Positions 1-7,921 of a stretch of DNA of 58,850 nucleotides are shown in pieces (position 1 is the stretch's first letter; each line of letters begins with the position of its first letter). A model generated the notes under the pieces. That model had not been told where the DNA came from. It did not search any database and saw only the letters and a list, made by a program, of their open reading frames with translations. This stretch comes from Lentisphaerae bacterium GWF2_49_21 (GTDB taxonomy: Bacteria > Verrucomicrobiota > Lentisphaeria > Victivallales > GWF2-50-93), in NCBI GenBank assembly GCA_001804805.1, contig MHBH01000086.1, positions 1 through 58,850 of the forward strand. Direction: 5' to 3'. Both the position numbers and the translations under genes were made by a program.

Positions 1-86
1 AACAAAATGTGTCTTGAAGGGAAATTTGAAGATTTCTTTTAAATAGGTCTTTTTTTGATTTGACAGGAACCTTAATGGGTGACTTT

Positions 87-188
87 GGAGTGCGGCACTC
101 CTGTGCCGCTTTGTTTTTATATTGGAGTTGCTTTGCTTGATTCTCCTCTTCAAGCGGAATTCAAAGCGGCACAGGGGTGCCGCACTCC
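87..188. repeat. Inverted pair of GGAG-hairpin (REP-like) elements
   Basis: Two 26-base arms (87-112 and 163-188) are near-perfect inverted copies. Each begins GGAGT and continues with a 7-bp hairpin, GCGGCAC/GTGCCGC, with a 4-base loop. The arms differ only in the loop. A GGAG tetranucleotide next to a hairpin is the architecture of bacterial REP elements, and an inverted pair resembles a BIME. In the rest of bases 1-281 I see no coding region. Confidence 0.7.
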
Positions 189-281
189 AAAGATTCGCTC
201 CGCTCATCGTAAATCATTTGAATCCGTAACAATACAATAATCCTCCGATATTTTAACTTTGACTCATTTGTCGCCCCCCCC

Positions 282-532
282 TCATTTCCCTTTCGAATAG
301 TCGATCACCAGCTTCCCCTTGACGACCTTTACCTCCAAGCTCTCCAGATCTCCTGCTTTGTCAGAGCCCATGTGGCAACAACAAATCCCATCCGGTCCGC
401 CGGCGCGGAATACTCAATCCCGTCCTTTTCCACAGGCTTGACTTGTTCAGGCGCACTCCTCTTGGCGAAAGCCGGAACGGCAAGACACACGGCGGCTACA
501 ACCAAAACCATCATCATCAGTTTCATGTTCAT
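282..532 (-). pseudogene. Small secreted protein, frameshifted
   Basis: An ATG at 532 opens a reading frame with a clear signal peptide (MNMKLMMMVLVVAAVCLAVP then AFA-K). The frame runs to residue 57 and then ends in an unnatural tail with a stop at 329. A shift of one base near 365-370 continues the protein as GSDKAGDLESLEVKVV and so on to a stop at 282, giving about 83 residues in total. The span is one base short of a multiple of three, so a single-base loss explains it. It is either a recent pseudogene or a sequencing/assembly error. I do not recognise the family. The mature part is short and polar, probably periplasmic. Confidence 0.5.
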
Positions 533-600
533 AAGATGTTTCCCTCTTTTATGTAATAAGACGGGAAAAGACTGTATTTATTAGATGGAATTGGGAAAAC

Positions 601-800
601 AAGTATTCTTTACGTCAGGCGCCTTGGCCTGACCTTGGACTGCTGAAGCTCGCTTCAGCCTTGTTCAGAGGAGCTCTTGTCGCGCCGTAGCTTCTCAGCG
701 AAGGCGGATGCTCCTCGTATTCCGGACAAGCAAGCTTGTCAGGGAAAAGGCGGTACTCAGCCTTCGCCAGAAGTCTATGCCCGACACGGCAAGGTACCGT
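601..800. repeat. Tandem set of short palindromes in an intergenic gap
   Basis: The 533-821 gap holds no gene but several hairpins in a row. They include GTCAGGC/GCCTGAC at 614-633, GCTGAAG/CTTCAGC at 642-659, and a block at about 670-790 with the wording GTAGCTTCTCAGCGAAGGC. The first palindrome recurs at 47179-47197, and similar wording (GTAGCCTTTGGCGAAG) recurs inside the repeat at 48708-48822. This looks like accumulated REP-type debris and not a regulatory region. Confidence 0.5.
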
Positions 801-821
801 ACTCCACGTGATTTGCTTATC

Positions 822-1148
822 CTACAACGAGCTCCTGTCCATGACATACCATGCCGCGACCAGCGGATCATCGACTGAACTCCGGGTGTGGTGGTCCTCG
901 CCCGCCGCCACTATCACGACATCGCCAGCCTTGACAGGATAATCCTTGCCATCAATGGGAATGACTCCGCTTCCTTGGATGAAGATAAACACTTCGTCCA
1001 CGTCGTGGACATGGCGCGGTTCGGGATGAGCCGTTTCTCCCGGCTTGAACACGTATACTCCGCCGCCTGTGATTTTGGCTTCACCAAGTATGTCCGGCAG
1101 GAGCCGTCCGCCTTTAGGTTTGAGATCGCGAATGGTCAATCGTTTCAT
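822..1148 (-). CDS. Small cupin-domain protein
   Basis: This is a 108-residue single-domain cupin (Cupin_2 type). The metal-binding signature is visible as HVHDVDE at residues 46-52 and a second cluster GEDHHT near residue 86. The conserved turn GSGVIPIDGKDYPVKAGDVV lies between them. Cupins of this size bind a metal and often a small sugar or carboxylate ligand, and many are isomerases, dioxygenases or sensors. The sequence does not say which. There is no signal peptide, so it is cytoplasmic. It stands alone on the minus strand, flanked by repeats. Its family is secure and its substrate unknown. Confidence 0.85.
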   Translation of the reverse strand: MKRLTIRDLKPKGGRLLPDILGEAKITGGGVYVFKPGETAHPEPRHVHDVDEVFIFIQGSGVIPIDGKDYPVKAGDVVIVAAGEDHHTRSSVDDPLVAAWYVMDRSSL

Positions 1149-1200
1149 GGTATTGCCTTTCTTGAAAAACGAACAGGCTTAGCTGCGCTTCCCGTCAGGT

Positions 1201-1220
1201 ATAGCCAAATTGTTGGCTAT
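1201..1220 (-). terminator. Hairpin after the small membrane-protein gene
   Basis: ATAGCCAA and TTGGCTAT form a perfect 8-bp stem with a 4-base loop, directly beyond the end of the gene at 1222. There is no T-run, so an intrinsic terminator is only possible. Confidence 0.35.
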
Positions 1221-1221
1221 T

Positions 1222-1529
1222 CTATCTTTCAATAACATGCTGAGTTAAATAAATGCAAACAAGCCAAATAATAATTTCAACAAAAAGAAGACTTGCCCCC
1301 ACGCATAATGCATATTTCATTCTTTTTGTTTTCTCAACAAAGGTAATGATAATAATTATAGCAATTGAACAAAGGAATCCGAAAATTAATCCAGCGGCCA
1401 TTGAACCGACAGGAAAATCATCAAATCCCCAAATAAGTTGTTGCCCTACCATTGCGCACATCCCAATCAATAGCGGCAATAAGGCTGTAGCTATAGTGAA
1501 AAACGACCAGCATATGATCTTTTAATCAT
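1222..1529 (-). pseudogene. Small three-helix membrane protein, probable frameshift near the start
   Basis: The frame ending at 1222 encodes three hydrophobic segments (starting ATALLPLLIGMCAMV, then AAGLIFGFLCSIAIIIIITFV, then ALCVGASLLFVEIIIWLVCIY). It opens only at a TTG inside the first helix. An ATG at 1529 in another frame gives MIKRSYAGRF. Adding one base in the five-A run at 1499-1503 joins the two into a sensible protein of about 102 residues starting MIKRSYAGRFF. I infer a one-base loss in a homopolymer, which could be real decay or a read error. The region is AT-rich compared with its neighbours. Function unknown. Confidence 0.4.
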
Positions 1530-1675
1530 TTTTAGCCAACTGTTATTATTGTGTACATCCTGTTTTGCATAAAATAGCACTTTTCCCGATTCAATACAAT
1601 ACGCAGGAGGGCGGGGGGATCTGCCGAAACAGATAAAAGCAGGTGAGGCGTGTCTGCTGAAGAGGTGTATTCATA

Positions 1676-1747
1676 GCTTGTAGTTAAGCCATTATTGGCT
1701 GTGTTATTTTAGGCAAGGAAACACGCAAAAATGCGTTAACTACAAGC
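1676..1747. repeat. 72-bp element with 12-bp inverted ends (TTAACTAC family)
   Basis: The ends GCTTGTAGTTAA and TTAACTACAAGC are perfect inverted repeats. Inside each end lies a small hairpin: AGCCA/TGGCT on the left and ACGCA/TGCGT on the right. A second copy with the same ends is at 48586-48658. Reading outward-in, each half is GTAGTTA followed by a hairpin, which is the REP layout. The 1530-1888 gap has no gene; apart from this element and the half-element at 1809 I see nothing in it. Confidence 0.75.
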
Positions 1748-1808
1748 AAATGCATCAAGGGAGTTCCTGCGGATGTTCTTATCAAGAGTAGGGGGCGGGC
1801 GATTCAAA

Positions 1809-1843
1809 GAACAGCTCTTGCGAGCTTAACTACAAACGAATTC
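1809..1843. repeat. Single half-element of the TTAACTAC family
   Basis: GAACA, an AGCTC-TTGC-GAGCT hairpin and TTAACTACAAACGAA match one arm of the paired element at 3517-3598. No clear partner arm follows. Confidence 0.65.
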
Positions 1844-1888
1844 AAAATCGTTTTTTCTTCGATTGTTCGTAATTCGTCATTCGACTGT

Positions 1889-3469
1889 TCAATTCCCGCC
1901 TATGGCGGCAAGCCTCTTCAGCGTTCTTTCCCTGCCCAGCATTTCCATCGTCTCGTAGATTCCGGCGCCGGTGGTCTGTCCGGTGACGGCAATCCTCAAG
2001 GGCTGGTTCAGCTTGCCTTCCTGGATTCCGGAGAGGTTTTCGGACTCTCTTATAAATTTTTGCAGCACATCAATATTGAAATCGCTGGACGCCTCAATCA
2101 GCTCACTGATCTTCCTTATGGCTGATTTGACATTTGCATCCTGCAAAAATTTATTGACGGCCTTGCCGTCCTTCTCGTATTCGTCGAAGAAGAAGAATTT
2201 CCACGCGGAGACCTGCGGGAAAAGCTTTGTGCGTGACTGCATCAGGCCTGCGACTTTCGCAAAATATACCTGGTCGATGCCGGCCGTCCAGCCCTGTGAT
2301 TCCGCGACCTTCCAGATCTCGTCTGCGAACTTCGCAGGAGAGATTTCCGCCATGTACTGTCCGTTCATGTTTCCGAGCTTGTTCATGTCGAACTGGGCCG
2401 ATGAACTCTTGACGCGCTCAAGTGTGAACGCGTCGATGATCTCCTTACGGGTCATCTTTTCGCGGTCGTCGCCGGGAGACCAACCGAGCAGGGAGAGATA
2501 ATTGAAGAGGGCGTCGGGCAGATATCCCTTGCTCCTGAAATCGCCGACATAGGCGTCGCCGTCGCGTTTGCTGTACGGTTTGCCGGACTGGTTCACGATC
2601 ATCGGAAGATGTGCGTAGAGAGGCACCGGATATCCGATTGCACGGAACAGGAAGATGTGGCGGTACGTGTTCTCGACGTGGTCGTCGCCGCGGACGATGT
2701 GCGTTATCTTCTGTTCGACGTCGTCGCAGACGTTCGCAAGATGGAAGACAGGCGTGCCGTCGCCGCGGACGATCACGAGATCCTTCATGCTGTCGAGAGG
2801 TTTTGCGAGTTCGCCCTTGATGATGTCCTTGAACACGATTTCACGCCTCTGGAAGATGAGTTTTGCGGAATTCGCAATTTCAAACGTGGCGTCCTTCTTG
2901 AATATGTTCTCGATCTCCTTCTCGATTTCGAAGAGGCATTTGCCTGTGGAGTCAAGGATCTTGAGCTGGTGGTATCCGGCAAGCGACGCCGAACGCTCCG
3001 TCGATTTCCCTTTTTCGTTCAGCTGTGAGAAATGGATCCCCGAACTGCTGATCTTCACTGGTGCAGCAGGATCAACCTGTAGTTCGGCGGGACCGGCGAT
3101 CCTCACGTCTGGATTATCATCGGTGTACCAGGGCAGTTTGAAAATTATCGGGGCGGGTTCGGGACCGGCAACCTTTGGACGGAATGCTTTTCCGTCCAAG
3201 AGCATTTTTTCAGCGGCCTTGAGGTGGGCGGCGGCATTCTTGCTCTGGTAGAAGATTTCTTCGTCGTAGTCAATACCGAGCCATTTCATGCATTCGAGCA
3301 GCGTATCGATGGCAGCCTGTGTCGAGCGTTCCCTGTCGGTGTCCTCGACGCGCAGGAGGAACTTGCCTCCGGAATGCCTTGCGAAAAGCCAGTCGAAGAT
3401 GGCGGTCCTGATATTCCCGATGTGAACGTGGCCCGTAGGCGACGGCGCGAATCTAACTCTGATATCCAT
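1889..3469 (-). CDS. gltX: Glutamyl-tRNA synthetase
   Basis: This 526-residue class I synthetase charges tRNA-Glu in the cytoplasm. The N-terminal catalytic core is clear: FAPSPTGHVHIGN (the HIGH region, residues 7-19), VEDTDRER at 41-48, the HIVRGDDHVENT block near 257-268, and KPYSKRDGD (the KMSKS loop) at 297-305. The C-terminal anticodon-binding part runs from about 330. The segment between GKAF (residue 96) and FKDIIKGEL (213) is unusual. The CxC and RYDGRC stretch normal in bacterial GltX is missing, and about 95 residues of unfamiliar sequence follow IIFKLPW. The protein is therefore longer than the usual 465-490 residues. A repeat pair lies upstream, with no other gene in the transcript. 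Confidence 0.95.
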   Translation of the reverse strand: MDIRVRFAPSPTGHVHIGNIRTAIFDWLFARHSGGKFLLRVEDTDRERSTQAAIDTLLECMKWLGIDYDEEIFYQSKNAAAHLKAAEKMLLDGKAFRPKVAGPEPAPIIFKLPWYTDDNPDVRIAGPAELQVDPAAPVKISSSGIHFSQLNEKGKSTERSASLAGYHQLKILDSTGKCLFEIEKEIENIFKKDATFEIANSAKLIFQRREIVFKDIIKGELAKPLDSMKDLVIVRGDGTPVFHLANVCDDVEQKITHIVRGDDHVENTYRHIFLFRAIGYPVPLYAHLPMIVNQSGKPYSKRDGDAYVGDFRSKGYLPDALFNYLSLLGWSPGDDREKMTRKEIIDAFTLERVKSSSAQFDMNKLGNMNGQYMAEISPAKFADEIWKVAESQGWTAGIDQVYFAKVAGLMQSRTKLFPQVSAWKFFFFDEYEKDGKAVNKFLQDANVKSAIRKISELIEASSDFNIDVLQKFIRESENLSGIQEGKLNQPLRIAVTGQTTGAGIYETMEMLGRERTLKRLAAIGGN

Positions 3470-3516
3470 AAATTCCTTTTGTAAATAAATTTTCTTCTAA
3501 AATATGAATACATGAA

Positions 3517-3598
3517 GAACACGTCTTGCGACGTTAACTACAAACGAACGACAAGATGAATTGAATATGTTCGTAGTTAAGCTCGCAAGAGCTGTTCC
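3517..3598. repeat. Inverted pair of TTAACTAC-family elements
   Basis: The left arm (GAACA, ACGTC-TTGC-GACGT hairpin, TTAACTACAAACGA) and the right arm (RC: GAACA, AGCTC-TTGC-GAGCT, TTAACTACGAACA) are inverted copies about 20 bases apart. The two stems differ in sequence yet both pair, and the flanks are constant. It lies between gltX and the oxidoreductase fusion, whose genes run in the same direction. Confidence 0.75.
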
Positions 3599-3628
3599 CT
3601 GTCTTTTCATTCATCCAGTATCTTTTTT

Positions 3629-5641
3629 TCAAATCTCCAGATTCAGCCACTTCAGTTCCTTGGGCGTCAGCTCGACGGTGAGCGCCTCGAAGGAGCTCTT
3701 CGTCTCCGAGATCGCCCTGGGTCCGATGAGAGGGAACGTCGGGAACGGCTGGCAGAGGACATACGCAAGTGCGATGCTTATCGGACGGACGTTTTTCTTC
3801 TTTGCCAGTTCGAAGGCGCGTGCCTGTCTCTGGAAGTTGTCGTCGCTGTACCAGCTGAATACGAGTGATTCGTCGGATGTGAGATCAGGACGTGCGCGTT
3901 CCGGGACGAAGAATCCGCGTGCCTGGCTCGACCAACCCATGAGCGGCATCTGGTTTTTCTTGAACCATTTCCTGGATTCCGGATCCGAGGCGGCTATGCA
4001 GCCTGCCCATACGGGATTGACCATGCGGGCGAGACTGAAGTTGTTGCTTACCGCTGAGAAGCCGGCAAGGCCTTTTCTCTTGGCGTATGCGTTCGCCTTC
4101 TTTACGCGTGCAATGCTCCAGTTAGATCCGCCGAACGCCTTGATCCTCCCGGCCTTGACGTGTTCGTTGAGTACGTCGATGAATTCTCCGACGGGGATGT
4201 CCGGATTGTCGCGGTGCATCATGTAGATGTCGAGATGGTCCATCTGGAGGCGTTCGAGGGACTCCTTCAATTCGCGTGTAAGATTATCCGGATCGCAGAA
4301 TGGGGTATGCGCACCTTTGTCGAGGATTACGACCTTGTCGCGGATATTACGGGATTTCACCCAGTTCCCGAGAGTCTTTTCACATAAACCACCACCGTAG
4401 ATGTGTGCGCTGTCGAAGCAGTTTCCGCCGCGTTCGAAGAAGTCGTCGAACATCACCGCGGCATGCGGGAACGTGGTCTGGTTGTCGACGCCCATGATCA
4501 GGCGGGAGACCTGTTTTTCGAGGCCTGCGACGGTCCCATATTTCATCTTTGAATCCGCTTTCACTGCAAGCGGGCGTTTATGGACAGGAGTAGTAAAGAA
4601 TTCTGGTTTCTCGGCTTCATACACGAGCTCGAGTTCGCGGCGCCACATGTCGAGCATCCTCATGTTGCCCATGGAATCGGCGTAAGACATTGCGGGGAAT
4701 TTAGCTTCCTTGTTTGCGAGGTGTTCGGCTACGGTGTCAGCTTCAATTCCATAGAGCCATTCACCTGTCTGGATCTGGATTTTGCGCGGTTCCTTCTCGT
4801 CATTGCGCTTGACGATTATCTCAGTCGTTCCGCCTTCGCGTGCCGGGATCCACGGAGAAGGGATGAGGATATAGCCTTCTGAACCGAAGATCCTGACGAC
4901 ATTCTCCTGGTTCACGGCGACGCCTGTTGCGAGGTTCGCAACAATTCCCTTGTCGAATTTAGCGGAAGCCACGGCCCATTCGTCGGCGTTGGATGCACCG
5001 AGATGGCCGAATCCCTTGAGGGAGAGAGGTTCGGCGAAATCTTTTCCGAGTGCCACTCCTGCGACAAGCCTGCACATCGAGGTGCAGTAGCAGCCGACGT
5101 CGAGGATTCCTCCTCCTCCGAGCTGGTTCTTGAAGAGCCTGCCTTCGGGATTGAATCCGGCATGGAAGCTGAAGGTCGCCTGGATGACGCGCACTTCGCC
5201 GATGACTTTCTCACGCAGGAGCTCGACGAGCTTTTTCGTCTGCGGATGGCAGCGGTACATGAACGCTTCCATGAAGAATACGTTGTTGTCCTTTGCGGCC
5301 TCGATCATCGCCATCAGTTCGAAATGGTTCAGTGCGGCGGGTTTTTCGCAGAGTATATGTTTGCCGGCCTCGGCAGCCCGGATCGCCCATTCGGCGTGCA
5401 TCGGATGCGGTGTCGCAATATATACCGCCTGGACATCCTTGTCGGCGAGAAGCGCCTCGTAGGATCCATACTTGCGCGGGACGTTGAGTTCCTTCGCGAA
5501 TGCATCGGCCTTTTCCTGGCTTCTGCTGCCGACTGCGAGCATTTCACCGGTCTTCGAATGCTGGACTCCTTTTGCGAATGCCTTGGCGATTCCACCGGCA
5601 CCAATGATGCCCCAGCGGATTTTATTTCCATTTACGCTCAT
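3629..5641 (-). CDS. Gfo/Idh/MocA oxidoreductase fused to an aldo/keto reductase
   Basis: This is a 670-residue two-enzyme fusion. Residues 1-350 are a Gfo/Idh/MocA NAD(P)-dependent sugar dehydrogenase, with nucleotide-binding GIIGAGGIA near 12-20 and the catalytic-lysine motif CEKPAA near 98. Residues 370-670 are an aldo/keto reductase, with an FDSAHIYGGG segment carrying the Asp and Tyr, the Lys in VVILDKGAH, the His in YMMHRDNP, and the downstream FGGSNWS strand. All four residues of the reductase tetrad are visible. No signal peptide is present. The fusion suggests sequential oxidation and reduction of a sugar or polyol, but the substrate cannot be read from the sequence. Start: ATG at 5641 after an AAGGAG-like site. 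Confidence 0.9.
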   Translation of the reverse strand: MSVNGNKIRWGIIGAGGIAKAFAKGVQHSKTGEMLAVGSRSQEKADAFAKELNVPRKYGSYEALLADKDVQAVYIATPHPMHAEWAIRAAEAGKHILCEKPAALNHFELMAMIEAAKDNNVFFMEAFMYRCHPQTKKLVELLREKVIGEVRVIQATFSFHAGFNPEGRLFKNQLGGGGILDVGCYCTSMCRLVAGVALGKDFAEPLSLKGFGHLGASNADEWAVASAKFDKGIVANLATGVAVNQENVVRIFGSEGYILIPSPWIPAREGGTTEIIVKRNDEKEPRKIQIQTGEWLYGIEADTVAEHLANKEAKFPAMSYADSMGNMRMLDMWRRELELVYEAEKPEFFTTPVHKRPLAVKADSKMKYGTVAGLEKQVSRLIMGVDNQTTFPHAAVMFDDFFERGGNCFDSAHIYGGGLCEKTLGNWVKSRNIRDKVVILDKGAHTPFCDPDNLTRELKESLERLQMDHLDIYMMHRDNPDIPVGEFIDVLNEHVKAGRIKAFGGSNWSIARVKKANAYAKRKGLAGFSAVSNNFSLARMVNPVWAGCIAASDPESRKWFKKNQMPLMGWSSQARGFFVPERARPDLTSDESLVFSWYSDDNFQRQARAFELAKKKNVRPISIALAYVLCQPFPTFPLIGPRAISETKSSFEALTVELTPKELKWLNLEI

Positions 5642-5664
5642 TTATACTCCTTAAGATTAAAATT

Positions 5665-5773
5665 GAATAACCAATGTCCAACAAGGAATTTCCAATGTCC
5701 AACGAAACTCAAATGCACTATCTTACAGAACTTACTTCATCATTCGATATTCCTTGTTCGATATTGGATATTC
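5665..5773. repeat. Inverted-repeat element with 33-bp arms (CCAATGTCC family)
   Basis: The arm at 5665-5697 (GAATAACCAATGTCCAACAA and so on) and the arm at 5741-5773 are inverted relative to each other, with only a few mismatches. The spacer is 43 bases. The element fills the gap between two minus-strand genes. It has the form of a miniature inverted-repeat element or paired REP, without a GTAG signature. Confidence 0.6.
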
Positions 5774-5785
5774 GTATTGAAAAAT

Positions 5786-7792
5786 TTACAATTTCGGTCC
5801 GCATACAATGCGGAAGCCGACGTTTTTCTTCGATATCTTGAGATCAAGCGAATAACGGTTGGCACTAGTGAGCTCGCTGGCGTTGCTCATGAATGATCCG
5901 CCGCGCAGGATCTTCAGGTTGTCGGCGGAAGCATCCGACCCCTTCGGATCCTTGATGTCAATTCCAAGATATGCTCCGTCATGCCAGTCGTTGCACCATT
6001 CCCAGACATTTCCGTGCATGTCGTAGATGCCCCAGGCGTTGGCCTTCTTTTTCCCGGCAGGATATGTTTTTCCGCCGGAATTCTTTATGAACCAGGAAAA
6101 GTCGGAAAGCAAGGCCGTATCATCGCCAAACGAAAACAAGGTTGATGGCGGAGCCTTGTCCTTTGATGCGGACGCACGGCATGAGTATTCCCATTCGGCC
6201 TCGGTGGGCAGGCGGTATTCGTAGCCTGCCGGAAGACGTTTCGCCAGCGATTCGCGTTTTGTCAGCCATTTGCAGAACTGGTCGGCGGCCTTCCAGGTTA
6301 TCGCCACGACGGGCTGGTTCTCATCGCCCCAGTAATCTCCGCCGCCGCTCTTCATCTTATATTCCTTGGTGATCGGACAGTAGTCGTTTGTCCAGGCTAT
6401 CTCCTTGTCGCGGTCGACTTTCTTCGGCTCGTTGCCGTCGCCGGTTGGATTCTGCAGATAGAAGAGGAACTGTCCGATTGTCACTTCATGCTGTCCCATC
6501 CAGAACGGTTTTGTGAGCGTCACTGAATGCGCCTTGTTCTCGGCATCGTCATCGGCATCCGGCAGGCCCATGGTGAAAGTTCCCGGAGCTATCGGGACGA
6601 AAGACATTTTCAGGTCTGGCACGTTCCATTTTTTTCCAGGTGTCGGACCGCCTGCGACATTCGTCTTGAATGACTTTATCTTGTTGATCATGTCCTCGAT
6701 GTCTATTTTCGAATCGTCCGACAGGTTCTTCTGGTCCGCGATCATTGTCTCAAGCAGAAGCAGCGCCTTGTCGCAGAGTTCGCCGGGAGTCATTTCGCTT
6801 TCCGCCTTGTCCTGGGCGGTCTTTGCCAGGAGGTAGAGCCTGTCGGCCTCGGACAGCACGGACTTGAGCTTGTCCTGCTGTTCCTTCAGCTTGGCTTCGA
6901 CTTTTTTCAGTGCGTCATGGAGCTCGAGGAAGTTCCTGATCTCGGTGGTGGCGCCTGATTCCTTGATCTTGGTGAAGGCTGTTACGGCCTCCTTCTGGTT
7001 CCCCTTTTTCATCTCAGCAAGTCCGTAGTCAAGGGCTTCGCCGGGCGACTTGAGCTCCCTGGGAAGAGGGATTGGCGCGTCCCTGCCGTACAAGTTCATG
7101 AGCTTCTTGATCTCATCGAGGGGGATGGACTTTTCAATTTCATGGAAGGATTCTGCGGCCTCCTCGAAATTGCCGTCCTTGATCCTGGCGATTCCGTAGT
7201 CGAGAAGGTCTCCGGGGCCCATCGAAAGCTTTGCAGAGAGGATTTCGATCAGCCTGTGCAGTCCGGAGAGGCTTTCCTTGTCGCCGGCGATGCGCATGGA
7301 GATGTCATAGCTCTTTAAAATCTTGCCGGTCTCCTTTTTGGCATCTATGAGCTTGGCGATGATGGTGAACTTGCTGCCCTTCTTGTCGATCTGGCCGGTG
7401 ACGATGTAGTCGGCTCCGACCATTGCGCCGAACTTCGAGGCTTCGAGGGCTCCGCTCGAACTGACCTTCTGCTCCTTGAGGACTTTTGCGATCTTCGCAC
7501 GGGTGATCATCCGGTAGAAGGCCTTCTGTGTGAGTTCGTTCTCGAACTTTTCAGCTATGTCCCAGCCGTTGAGGCCCCAGTCGGCGAGGGATGGAGCTAT
7601 TGAAAAGTCATGGACGGCCACCCAAGGTGCGTCTTCTTCGGCAGTCTGTGGTGCGGACTTCTTGCCGGCATTTCCGGCATCGGCGGTCTTTTCCGCTTTT
7701 ATCTGATCAGCGGCCTTCTGGTTTTGTGCGAATATCCCGTGTGAAAGCAGGAGTGCCGCTGAAATGAGAATTAGTGTCTTGAACTTCTTCAT
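5786..7792 (-). CDS. Secreted CsgG-like/FGE-sulfatase-domain protein
   Basis: This is a 668-residue exported protein. The signal peptide is residues 1-22, ending GIFAQ. Residues 55-190 resemble the CsgG/FlgO-like domain that reports on envelope lipoproteins (WVAVHDFSIAP, then GADYIVTGQIDKKGSKF). The middle, 195-390, is helical with two TPR-like repeats (GDLLDYGIARIKDGNFEEAA and GEALDYGLAEMKKGNQKEA) and a coiled coil. Residues 395-668 are an FGE-sulfatase (SUMF1-like) fold, with FTMG, HEVTIGQFLFYL, YRLPTEAEWEYSCRA, YDMHGNVWEWCNDW and LRGGSF. In this family most members are not true formylglycine enzymes; some bind or modify partner proteins. No sulfatase is adjacent. The domain calls are firm and the role is inferred only. 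Confidence 0.85.
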   Translation of the reverse strand: MKKFKTLILISAALLLSHGIFAQNQKAADQIKAEKTADAGNAGKKSAPQTAEEDAPWVAVHDFSIAPSLADWGLNGWDIAEKFENELTQKAFYRMITRAKIAKVLKEQKVSSSGALEASKFGAMVGADYIVTGQIDKKGSKFTIIAKLIDAKKETGKILKSYDISMRIAGDKESLSGLHRLIEILSAKLSMGPGDLLDYGIARIKDGNFEEAAESFHEIEKSIPLDEIKKLMNLYGRDAPIPLPRELKSPGEALDYGLAEMKKGNQKEAVTAFTKIKESGATTEIRNFLELHDALKKVEAKLKEQQDKLKSVLSEADRLYLLAKTAQDKAESEMTPGELCDKALLLLETMIADQKNLSDDSKIDIEDMINKIKSFKTNVAGGPTPGKKWNVPDLKMSFVPIAPGTFTMGLPDADDDAENKAHSVTLTKPFWMGQHEVTIGQFLFYLQNPTGDGNEPKKVDRDKEIAWTNDYCPITKEYKMKSGGGDYWGDENQPVVAITWKAADQFCKWLTKRESLAKRLPAGYEYRLPTEAEWEYSCRASASKDKAPPSTLFSFGDDTALLSDFSWFIKNSGGKTYPAGKKKANAWGIYDMHGNVWEWCNDWHDGAYLGIDIKDPKGSDASADNLKILRGGSFMSNASELTSANRYSLDLKISKKNVGFRIVCGPKL

Positions 7793-7921
7793 GCTTAAAA
7801 TCTCTGGAATTGGTTTTTCCGGACAATAAAAATACGATGAAATAGGGGTTTTACAAATGGAAAAGTCAATGTAGGTTAATGACCCAATGCCCCATAATTA
7901 TCTAAAGGAAAGGAACTGTGG

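Noticed and set aside
5003-5896. Long plus-strand reading frame of 297 residues
   Set aside because: It is antisense to the oxidoreductase fusion, with no ribosome site and no protein-like motif; the minus-strand protein is clear.
5786-7792. Curli or amyloid secretion system from the CsgG-like domain
   Set aside because: No CsgA, B, E or F genes are near, and the domain is fused to repeats and an FGE fold.
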